From an uncultured Clostridia bacterium (GTDB lineage Bacteria; Bacillota; Clostridia; Oscillospirales; Ruminococcaceae), in assembly GCA_947302065.1 (NCBI GenBank), contig CAMYUO010000046.1, positions 1-9,016 on the forward strand: a stretch of DNA of 9,016 bases, written 5' to 3'. Position 1 is the stretch's first letter; every line of letters starts with the position of its first letter. Below, in pieces: positions 1 through 5,370 of the stretch. The notes under the pieces were generated by a model. It saw only the letters and a list, made by a program, of their open reading frames with translations. It had not been told where the DNA came from and did no database searches. A program made the position numbers and the translations under genes.

Positions 1-477
1 CATTTCAAGACCCACCAGCTCAGAAGCGCAGAGATAGCAAGAGAGGTCACGGGCGCACTGAAGCTCGACAACAAGTCACGCAGCCGTATCCATTCGCTCG
101 TTCTCGAGCACGACAACCGCATACCTGCGAAAAAGAAGTCTGTGCGCAGATTCCTTTCAAAGTATGACGAGGAGTTTTTTGCAGACTATATCAGAGTAAG
201 GCGTGCGGATACACTTGCACAGTCAAGGTATTTCCGCAGGGAAAAGCTCGAAGAGCTTGACGAGCTGGAAAAGATAGCAAAGCAGATTTGTGACGAGGCA
301 CTTTGCCTGCACATCTGCGACCTCGCCGTCAACGGCAACGACCTCAAAGAGCTGGGTCTGAGCAATAAACAGATAGGCGAGGGACTGAAACTGCTGCTCG
401 AAGAAGTCATCGAGGAAAGGGCAGTCAATGACAGAGAGAGCCTGCTTGCATATCTAAAGGAGAGTATGAATGAATAA
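1..477 (+). CDS. cca: CCA tRNA nucleotidyltransferase, C-terminal part (5' end outside window)
   Basis: The frame is open from the first base of the window, so this is the 3' end of a longer gene; the GTG at 142 is not a real start. CCA-adding enzymes of the class II poly(A)-polymerase family build or repair the 3' CCA end of tRNAs in the cytoplasm. The visible 158 residues correspond to the region after the nucleotidyltransferase head. They begin with an HD-like stretch (HFKTHQLRSAEIA, then LVLEHD near residues 35-40), followed by a helical segment with RAD and AQSRY. The C-terminal helical domain contains DLKELGLSNKQIGEGLKLLL and ends with an NDRESLLAYL-like tail, typical of clostridial members. 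The head domain and its catalytic aspartates lie upstream and cannot be checked. The stop codon overlaps the start of the VanZ-like gene by 8 bp, so the two are co-translated. An HD-domain phosphohydrolase is the main alternative, but the C-terminal tail favours cca. Confidence 0.85.
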   Translation, partial: HFKTHQLRSAEIAREVTGALKLDNKSRSRIHSLVLEHDNRIPAKKKSVRRFLSKYDEEFFADYIRVRRADTLAQSRYFRREKLEELDELEKIAKQICDEALCLHICDLAVNGNDLKELGLSNKQIGEGLKLLLEEVIEERAVNDRESLLAYLKESMNE

Positions 478-985
478 AAAAACAAAGATAATTCTTAGTC
501 TTTTGCCCGTGGTTGTTGTGTTTATCCTTATCTTTGTGTTCTCTTCATTTGATGCGACAAGCTCGGCATCGCAAAGCTCGAGGATAGTGAGTTTCATCAA
601 GAAATACATCTTTCCCGACCTGAGCACACTGAGAAACAAGCACGACATAAAGATCGTCAACGATACCATCTCGTTCATCGTCAGAAAAGCCGCACATCTG
701 TCGGTCTACACCCTGCTCGGTGTGTTTTCCTTTACGGGTCTGTGGGCGATAAAGGATAAAAAGAAAAGATATTTCACGGCTGTGGGCATCTGTATGGCTT
801 ACGCCGTCACCGACGAGATACACCAGAGCTTTGTCCCCGGGCGCTCGTGCGAGCTGAGAGATGTCATCATTGACACCTGCGGCTCTGCGTTCGGAGCAGC
901 CGTGTGTCTGGTAGTCCTGCTGCTGCTCGAGCTGCGGCGGATAAAGAAACAGCAGACGACAAGCGCAGCAGCCGGCACGCAATGA
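470..985 (+). CDS. VanZ-like family membrane protein
   Basis: A 171-residue integral membrane protein. Hydrophobic segments lie near residues 7-26, 76-94, 101-117 and 132-155, which fits the four-helix VanZ-like family. The family signature is present: RKAAHLSVYTLLG at 72-84, then TDEIHQSFVPGRSCELRD at 114-131 and a conserved D135 in the last helix. VanZ itself gives low-level teicoplanin resistance, but most family members are of unknown function and occur widely in Gram-positive bacteria, so no resistance role should be assumed. The ATG at 470 lies inside the end of cca and is preceded by AAAGGAGA at 456-463 with 6-nt spacing, which fixes the start. Genes this close are usually translationally coupled. 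A basic tail (RRIKKQQ) follows the last helix. Confidence 0.85.
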   Translation: MNKKTKIILSLLPVVVVFILIFVFSSFDATSSASQSSRIVSFIKKYIFPDLSTLRNKHDIKIVNDTISFIVRKAAHLSVYTLLGVFSFTGLWAIKDKKKRYFTAVGICMAYAVTDEIHQSFVPGRSCELRDVIIDTCGSAFGAAVCLVVLLLLELRRIKKQQTTSAAAGTQ

Positions 986-1020
986 TTTTTGAGAACTGAA
1001 AAACAAGGAGGACTTTACAT

Positions 1021-1710
1021 ATGATAGGTTTGATAACAGCAATGCGCTGCGAGGCGGAGTTCTTTGAGAACATCATGACCGATAAGCGCAGCGTTAAGCT
1101 CGGCACGAGCACATTCACACGAGGAAAGATAGGTATCACCGAGGTAGTGCTTTCCGTGTGCGGAGTCGGCAAGGTCTTTGCAGGCGTGTGCACGAACACG
1201 ATGATAGTTGACCTCGGCTGTACGCATATAGTCAACATCGGCGTTGCAGGCTCGCTCGATAAGAATATCGGCGTAGGCGACATCGTCAGTGCAAAAGCAT
1301 CAGTCCAGCACGATATGGATACCTCTGCGGCAGGCGACCCCGTTGGTCTTATCTCGGGAATAAACGTCATCGAGCTTCCCTGCGACGAGGCTTTCCACGA
1401 TAAGTTCGCACAGTATCTTTCCGCCAAGGGCAGAACGCTCAAAACAGGCATCATCGCCACAGGTGACCAGTTCATCAGCGACAACGCCAGAAAGAAAGAG
1501 ATAGTTTCCCGCTTCGGTGCGTGCGCCGTTGAAATGGAGGGCGGTGCAGTCGGACAGATATGCTATGCAAACGGCGTGCCGTATAACATCATCAGAATGA
1601 TGAGCGACTGTGCCAACGATGACGCCGACGATACCTATTCGCTCAACCGTGACGACTGTGCAGTTGAGCTTGCAGATATCTTCACAGGCTTTATCAGCAC
1701 GCTTTGCTGA
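1021..1710 (+). CDS. mtnN: 5'-methylthioadenosine/S-adenosylhomocysteine nucleosidase
   Basis: This 229-residue cytoplasmic enzyme hydrolyses the N-glycosidic bond of MTA and SAH, releasing adenine. It feeds methionine salvage, clears SAH after methylation, and supplies S-ribosylhomocysteine for the AI-2 route. The family landmarks are in order: MIGLITAMRCE at the N-terminus with E11 matching E. coli Glu12; the glycine loop CGVGKVFAG (47-55); NIGVAGSL (72-79); TGDQF (147-151); VEMEGGA (170-176) with E173 matching Glu174; and IRMMSDCA (191-198) with D196 matching the catalytic Asp197. Length is normal for the family (about 230 residues). AAGGAGGA at 1005-1012 sits 8 nt before the ATG. The gene starts 35 bp after the VanZ-like gene, so it may share its transcript. 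Confidence 0.93.
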   Translation: MIGLITAMRCEAEFFENIMTDKRSVKLGTSTFTRGKIGITEVVLSVCGVGKVFAGVCTNTMIVDLGCTHIVNIGVAGSLDKNIGVGDIVSAKASVQHDMDTSAAGDPVGLISGINVIELPCDEAFHDKFAQYLSAKGRTLKTGIIATGDQFISDNARKKEIVSRFGACAVEMEGGAVGQICYANGVPYNIIRMMSDCANDDADDTYSLNRDDCAVELADIFTGFISTLC

Positions 1711-1733
1711 CAGCGCAGGGCAGATTTTTATTT
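1701..1733 (+). terminator. Weak intrinsic terminator after mtnN
   Basis: GCTTTGC (1701-1707) can pair with GCAGGGC (1715-1721), using two G-T wobbles, around a 7-nt loop. A T-rich stretch TTTTTATTTATTT follows from 1725. The stem overlaps the last codons of mtnN. It is short and wobble-rich, so termination may be partial. Confidence 0.35.
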
Positions 1734-1771
1734 ATTTCCCTAAGTATCGTAATAAAACGTAAATAAACAAG

Positions 1772-1780
1772 TGTTATAGT
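1772..1780 (+). promoter_or_regulatory. Candidate extended -10 promoter of the GH5 gene
   Basis: TGTTATAGT contains a TGn extension followed by TATAGT (1775-1780), five of six bases of the sigma-A -10 box. The expected -35 position, 17 bp upstream, reads ATAAAA, a poor match, so recognition would rely on the extended -10. Transcription would start near 1787 and give a leader of about 40 nt. The surrounding 1711-1827 stretch is AT-rich, holds no gene, and is the only plausible place for a GH5 promoter. Confidence 0.38.
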
Positions 1781-1827
1781 GAAAATGATAACCTGAAATA
1801 AATTACAATAAGGGAGTATGTCCTGTT

Positions 1828-3231
1828 ATGAAAAAAATGAGCATCAGAATACTTGCTATACTAATGTCAATGACTATCCTGCTCGCAGGCTGTTCGGAAA
1901 ATGATTCGTCAAAGACCGACAGCAGCAGGGCAGACAGCTCGTCATCATCTTCTTCGTCTGTCACCGACAGCTCCGAGGACGAGAGCAGCACCGCAGGCGG
2001 CGACGATACATCGCCCGATGTTATCCCGTGGGATTACAGCGACGGCGTTCCCGACCCGAGCGGCAATACGTCCGCTCCCGATGACAGCTCCGAAAAGGAT
2101 GACTCGTCCGATGACAGCTCGTCCAAAAAGAACGATGACTCGTCTGCAAAGCAGACCAAGGCGACCACCAAGGCAGTGACCACCACTGCCACAAAGAAAG
2201 ATGCCGCACCGACCAAGGCTTCAACGACAACGACAACTAAAAAATCGTCCGCACCGGCTCCGACACCTACACCTACTCCGACACCGTCGGGCACACCCGT
2301 TCAGAGACACGGCGCACTGCACATCAGCGGAAATCATATCGTTGACAGTCACGGCAAGGTGTTCATGCTCCAGGGTATGTCCACTCACGGCATTATGTGG
2401 GAGGATTTTTCAAATATCCTCAGCGCAAATTCGCTGAAAGTCCTGCGTGACGACTGGAAATGCAACGCTGTGAGAATTGCGATGTACACAGAGGAATGGG
2501 GAGGCTATACCACAGGCTCGAGCTATGCATCACAGGCAAAACAGAAAGTCATCAACGGCGTTGCACAGGCGACAAGCCTCGGAATGTACGTTATCATCGA
2601 CTGGCATATCCTCAACGACGGCAACCCGCAGAAGCACCAGAGCGAAGCGATCGCTTTCTTCACCGAGATGGCTAACAGATACAAGGGTTACAGCAACGTT
2701 ATCTTTGAGCTTTGCAACGAGCCAAACGGCGGCGTGACATGGGCAGGACAGATAAAGCCTTACTGTCAGGCAGTCACCAATGCGATAAGAAAAACAGGCG
2801 CAAAGAACCTGATAATCTGCGGCACAGGCACATGGAGCCAGGATATCGACCAGGTGCTCGGCAATAAGCTCAGCGACTCAAACTGCGCATATACTCTGCA
2901 TTTCTATGCAAACACACATACCGACTGGCTCAGACAGCGCCTGCAGAAGTGCTATAACAGCGGACTGCCCGTGCTCGTTACCGAGTTCGGCACCTGCGAT
3001 GCAAGCGGAAACGGCGGTTTCAACGAGAGCCAGACAAGACAGTGGTACAGCCTGCTTTCAAAGCTCAAAGTCGGCTGGTTCAACTGGTCAGCCTGCGGAA
3101 AGAACGAAACAGCCTCGGCATTCAAACCGGGAACAAATCTTTCAAGCATCAGCGCAGGCGAGAGCCAGCTTACATCGAGCGGAAAGCTGATAAGAACTCT
3201 GTTTCGGGCAAACGCTTCAAATGCTGCGTGA
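1828..3231 (+). CDS. Lipoprotein GH5 (GH5_2-like) endo-beta-1,4-glucanase with long linker
   Basis: A secreted, lipid-anchored cellulase of 467 residues. The N-terminus is a signal peptide ending in the lipobox LLAGC, so C22 should be diacylated and hold the enzyme on the outer membrane face. Residues 23-110 are a Ser/Asp-rich low-complexity spacer. Residues 111-157 switch to Thr/Lys/Ala and end in a Pro-Thr repeat, together a flexible stalk. The catalytic TIM barrel runs from about 160 to 460 and closely follows GH5 subfamily 2: LQGMSTHG (H187), RIAMYT, VIIDWH (H260), the acid/base E298 in CNEPNGG, GTGTWSQD, TLHFYA (H358, Y360), the nucleophile E386 in TEFGT, and WFNWS (W420). The expected reaction is internal cleavage of beta-1,4-glucan. 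No dockerin or carbohydrate-binding module is visible, so it is not a cellulosomal subunit. AAGGGAG (1810-1816) lies 11 nt before the ATG, slightly long. Confidence 0.92.
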   Translation: MKKMSIRILAILMSMTILLAGCSENDSSKTDSSRADSSSSSSSSVTDSSEDESSTAGGDDTSPDVIPWDYSDGVPDPSGNTSAPDDSSEKDDSSDDSSSKKNDDSSAKQTKATTKAVTTTATKKDAAPTKASTTTTTKKSSAPAPTPTPTPTPSGTPVQRHGALHISGNHIVDSHGKVFMLQGMSTHGIMWEDFSNILSANSLKVLRDDWKCNAVRIAMYTEEWGGYTTGSSYASQAKQKVINGVAQATSLGMYVIIDWHILNDGNPQKHQSEAIAFFTEMANRYKGYSNVIFELCNEPNGGVTWAGQIKPYCQAVTNAIRKTGAKNLIICGTGTWSQDIDQVLGNKLSDSNCAYTLHFYANTHTDWLRQRLQKCYNSGLPVLVTEFGTCDASGNGGFNESQTRQWYSLLSKLKVGWFNWSACGKNETASAFKPGTNLSSISAGESQLTSSGKLIRTLFRANASNAA

Positions 3232-3235
3232 GCAC

Positions 3236-3241
3236 AGGGGG
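3236..3241 (+). promoter_or_regulatory. Ribosome binding site that sets the hpt start
   Basis: AGGGGG lies 6 nt before the ATG at 3248. The upstream in-frame ATG at 3221 has no such site and lies within the end of the GH5 gene, so 3248 is preferred. Confidence 0.7.
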
Positions 3242-3247
3242 ACAGCA

Positions 3248-3799
3248 ATGAAGATAACCGGCATTAAAGATTACGAAAGTAAGATAAAAAAAGTCCTCAT
3301 CACCGAGGACGAGATAAAGGCGGCGCTGAAAAAAGCGGGCGAGTTCATCAACTCGCTTTATGACGGCAGACCGATTCTGCTCGTCAGCGTGCTCAAAGGC
3401 TCGTTCGTGTTCATGGCAGACCTCGCACGGCAGGTGGCAGTTCCCTGCGAGATAGGCTTTATGTGCGTAAAGAGCTACTTTGAGGGTACATCGTCCTCGG
3501 GCAATGTCGAGATAGTTATGGATCTTGATCAGGACGTGAGCAATTATCACGTCGTTGTCGCAGAGGATATCATCGACACGGGCAGAACGCTCAGAAAGCT
3601 CGTTGATATGTTCAAAAGCAAACATCCGCTGTCACTGCACGTTATCACCCTGCTCGACAAGCCCGACAGGAGAGTTGTCGAGATAAAGGCGGATATGTCG
3701 CTGTTCGTCATACCCGACGAATTTGTTATCGGCTACGGTCTCGACTGCGCCGAGTTTTACAGAACACTGCCGTATATCGCAGTGTACGGCGAGGGATGA
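3248..3799 (+). CDS. hpt: Hypoxanthine phosphoribosyltransferase
   Basis: A 183-residue cytoplasmic purine-salvage enzyme that joins hypoxanthine (and usually guanine) to PRPP, giving IMP or GMP and pyrophosphate. It has LVSVLKGSFVFMADLAR (45-61, the PPi loop region), the mobile-loop segment VKSYFEGTSSSG (74-85), the PRPP-binding motif VVVAEDIIDTGRTL (102-115) with the acidic pair E106/D107, and the base-binding end FVIPDEFVIGYGLDCAEFYRTLPYI (153-177). Length and order match bacterial HPRT. The start is set by the SD at 3236-3241; beginning at the ATG of 3221 would add nine residues overlapping the GH5 stop. The gene begins 16 bp after the GH5 stop, so the two are probably on one transcript despite unrelated functions. 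The following 270 bp hold no gene and several hairpins. Confidence 0.93.
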   Translation: MKITGIKDYESKIKKVLITEDEIKAALKKAGEFINSLYDGRPILLVSVLKGSFVFMADLARQVAVPCEIGFMCVKSYFEGTSSSGNVEIVMDLDQDVSNYHVVVAEDIIDTGRTLRKLVDMFKSKHPLSLHVITLLDKPDRRVVEIKADMSLFVIPDEFVIGYGLDCAEFYRTLPYIAVYGEG

Positions 3800-3801
3800 C
3801 T

Positions 3802-3834
3802 GGGGGAAACCCTTTTGGAGAAGGGTTATCCCCC
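3802..3834. repeat. G/C-rich hairpin after hpt, possible dispersed repeat
   Basis: GGGGG (3802-3806) pairs with CCCCC (3830-3834). Inside that, AACCCTT (3808-3814) pairs with AAGGGTT (3821-3827), with a small asymmetric bulge and a TTGGAG loop. No T tract follows; the next bases are CACACCCCCTTCC, so this is not a standard terminator. The pattern of a GGGGGAAACCC hairpin followed by an ACACCCCCTTCC tail resembles an intergenic repeat I recall from related Clostridia. That is memory, not a search result. It starts 2 nt after the hpt stop and could stabilise the 3' end of that mRNA. Confidence 0.6.
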
Positions 3835-3859
3835 ACACCCCCTTCCTAAACCTCTTTAG

Positions 3860-3901
3860 TATTTTTATGTATCAGAAAAGTGTTCCTGATACATAAAAAT
3901 A
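3860..3901. repeat. Perfect 16-bp AT-rich inverted repeat
   Basis: TATTTTTATGTATCAG (3860-3875) is the exact reverse complement of 3886-3901, around a 10-nt loop AAAAGTGTTC. The T run is on the 5' side of the + strand hairpin and an A run on the 3' side, so it is not a classic terminator for either strand, although the RNA would fold stably. It could be a small palindromic element or the basal part of a regulatory leader. No open frame of note crosses it. Confidence 0.8.
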
Positions 3902-3994
3902 GTAGAAAGTTCAGAAAAGAGAGTTTGAGAGAAAACTTTTTTCAAGAGAATATCCTCGGTCATTTCTCGCAGAACATGCGGATTTACGGAGAGT

Positions 3995-4038
3995 AAAAAT
4001 ATCTGCGGCTCTTTGCAAAGCATTGAGCCGTAGTTTTT
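3995..4038 (+). terminator. Intrinsic terminator just upstream of the antiporter
   Basis: CTGCGGCTC (4003-4011) pairs with GAGCCGTAG (4025-4033), nine pairs with one G-T wobble, followed directly by TTTTT (4034-4038). The A5 run at 3995-3999 can extend the stem against the T run past a 3-nt bulge. Only 33 nt separate the T run from the TTG start codon, too little for a separate promoter plus SD, so antiporter transcripts must read through this site. Confidence 0.7.
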
Positions 4039-4054
4039 AAAGGAAAGTAAAGAA

Positions 4055-4061
4055 AAGAAGG
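4055..4061 (+). promoter_or_regulatory. Ribosome binding site supporting a TTG start
   Basis: AAGAAGG ends 10 nt before TTG at 4072. No ATG or GTG in this frame lies nearby, and the next in-frame ATG would remove the first transmembrane helix. Confidence 0.55.
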
Positions 4062-4071
4062 TAAGTTTGGA

Positions 4072-5322
4072 TTGGATAGGATAGCATTTTTCAGAGACCT
4101 TGCCATAATCATCGTTTCGGCAAAGGTCTTTGGCATCGTGGCACAAAAACTAAGAGCACCGCAGGTAGTCGGTGAGATAATCGCAGGTCTTGTCATCGGA
4201 CCTTGTGTTTTCGGCTTTGTCAAGCAGACAGATTATCTCTCGCTCATCGCAGAGATTGGCGTCATTATGATAATGTTCAGCGCAGGTCTTGAAACGAATC
4301 TCAAGGAGCTTGTCAAAACAGGACCCAAAGCGCTTGCGATAGCGGTCGTCGGCGTGTTTGTGCCGCTTGGCGGCGGAACGCTGCTTTACAGCTGCTTCTA
4401 CGGCTTTGAGGCGGTCGGCTCGGACGGATTTTACAGAGCGGTCTTCATCGGCACGATACTCACGGCGACATCTGTCGGCATCACTGTGCAGACGCTCAAA
4501 GAGCTTGGGCATATCAAGGAGCGTGTCGGCACGCTCATCACCAGCGCTGCTATCATCGACGACGTTATCGGCATCATCGTGCTGACGTTCGTTATCGGCT
4601 TTAAAAACCCCGATTCAAAACCGTCAACGGTCATCATACATACCGTGCTGTTCTTTGCGTGCAGCATCGGTATCGGTATCCTGATGTATTACATCTTCAA
4701 GTTCATCGACAAGCGCCACCCGCATCAGCGCCGTGTGCCGATACTCGGCTTTGCGCTGTGCATGTTCTTTGCGTTCGCAGCAGAGGAGTTCTTCGGCATC
4801 GCCGATATCACGGGCGCATATGTCGCAGGACTTATCCTTTGCAACCTCAACGATTCATCGTATATCGCACGAAAGATAGATATAAACTCGTATATGATAT
4901 TCGGACCCGTTTTCTTTGCCAGCATCGGTCTGAAAACGCAGTTTGACGGCTTTACAAGCTCGCTGCTCGTTTTCTCGCTGTGCTTTGTCGCAGTCGGCTT
5001 GCTCACCAAAGTCATCGGCTGCGGACTCACCGCAAAGGTCATGGGCTACAATATGAATGAGAGCCTCAAAGTCGGCGTCGGAATGATGACACGAGGCGAG
5101 GTCGCACTTATCGTTGCGCAGAAAGGACTCTCAGTCGGTATGCTCGATGAAAAGTATTTTGCATCGGTCATCCTGCTGATAATAGTATCATCTGTCACAA
5201 CGCCTATCGTCCTGAAGATACTCTATAAGCATTCTCACGGCGATAAGCGCACCGATGACGACGAGCAGACACCGCAGGAAGCTGAGCCTGCACCGCAGAC
5301 GGAAACGGTCGGGCAGAGCTGA
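4072..5322 (+). CDS. CPA2-type monovalent cation/proton antiporter
   Basis: A 416-residue, very hydrophobic transporter of the Na+/H+ exchanger fold (PF00999-type), expected in the cytoplasmic membrane where it exchanges protons for Na+ or K+. The N-terminal half has APQVVGEIIAGLVIGP (29-44), a CPA2 hallmark, and EIGVIMIMFSAGLE (61-74). The unwound-helix motif TATSVG is at 131-136. The paired aspartates D163-D164 in AAIIDDVIGI match the ion-binding DD pair of electrogenic antiporters such as NapA. Later come ADITGAYVAGLIL (244-256) and GMMTRGEVALIVAQKGL (337-353), the conserved basic segment of the C-terminal bundle. About 12 helices are predicted by eye. The protein ends in a short charged, Pro/Glu-rich tail without RCK/TrkA-N domains, so it is not a full Kef channel. 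The start is TTG; the ion cannot be decided from sequence. It is preceded by a terminator, suggesting control by read-through. Confidence 0.9.
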   Translation: MDRIAFFRDLAIIIVSAKVFGIVAQKLRAPQVVGEIIAGLVIGPCVFGFVKQTDYLSLIAEIGVIMIMFSAGLETNLKELVKTGPKALAIAVVGVFVPLGGGTLLYSCFYGFEAVGSDGFYRAVFIGTILTATSVGITVQTLKELGHIKERVGTLITSAAIIDDVIGIIVLTFVIGFKNPDSKPSTVIIHTVLFFACSIGIGILMYYIFKFIDKRHPHQRRVPILGFALCMFFAFAAEEFFGIADITGAYVAGLILCNLNDSSYIARKIDINSYMIFGPVFFASIGLKTQFDGFTSSLLVFSLCFVAVGLLTKVIGCGLTAKVMGYNMNESLKVGVGMMTRGEVALIVAQKGLSVGMLDEKYFASVILLIIVSSVTTPIVLKILYKHSHGDKRTDDDEQTPQEAEPAPQTETVGQS

Positions 5323-5370
5323 TAAAGGCTTTGCACGAAAAAACAACACATCAACAGGGGAGGGTAAACA

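Larger units (their letters stand above)
3902..4071 (+). promoter_or_regulatory. Untranslated leader of the antiporter gene, possible attenuator
   Basis: No gene is visible here. The stretch has a small hairpin AGTTT/AAACT (in 3923-3938), a CGCA/TGCG hairpin (3968-3979), and then an intrinsic terminator shortly before the antiporter. CGCAGA at 3968-3973 can instead pair with TCTGCG at 4002-4007, which is the left arm of the terminator; the two pairings exclude each other, as in a transcription attenuator. A weak sigma-A promoter candidate is TTGAGA (3925-3930) with GAATAT (3948-3953), spacer 17. I could not match the leader to a riboswitch class I know (ydaO/c-di-AMP, yybP-ykoY, nhaA-I, DUF1646), so ligand and even regulation remain inference. 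Confidence 0.35.

Noticed and set aside
470..985. Glycopeptide resistance determinant because of VanZ similarity
   Set aside because: VanZ-like proteins are widespread in Gram-positive bacteria; no vanA/H/X/S/R-type genes are nearby.
545..1042. 165-residue minus-strand frame opposite the VanZ-like gene
   Set aside because: It is a shadow of a well-supported gene, with no SD and no recognisable protein features.
1901..2294. Overlapping frames in the GH5 linker (plus frame 2 and minus strand)
   Set aside because: Low-complexity Ser/Asp/Thr codons give open alternative frames rich in Arg/Pro or Val/Ser; these are by-products of the biased composition.
3221..3247. hpt start at ATG 3221
   Set aside because: It overlaps the GH5 stop, lacks an SD and adds residues not seen at the start of HPRT proteins; AGGGGG at 3236 serves ATG 3248.
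3902..4040. Named riboswitch (ydaO/c-di-AMP, yybP-ykoY, nhaA-I or DUF1646 type)
   Set aside because: I could not find the conserved cores of these classes by eye; only a terminator and a possible competing pairing are supported.
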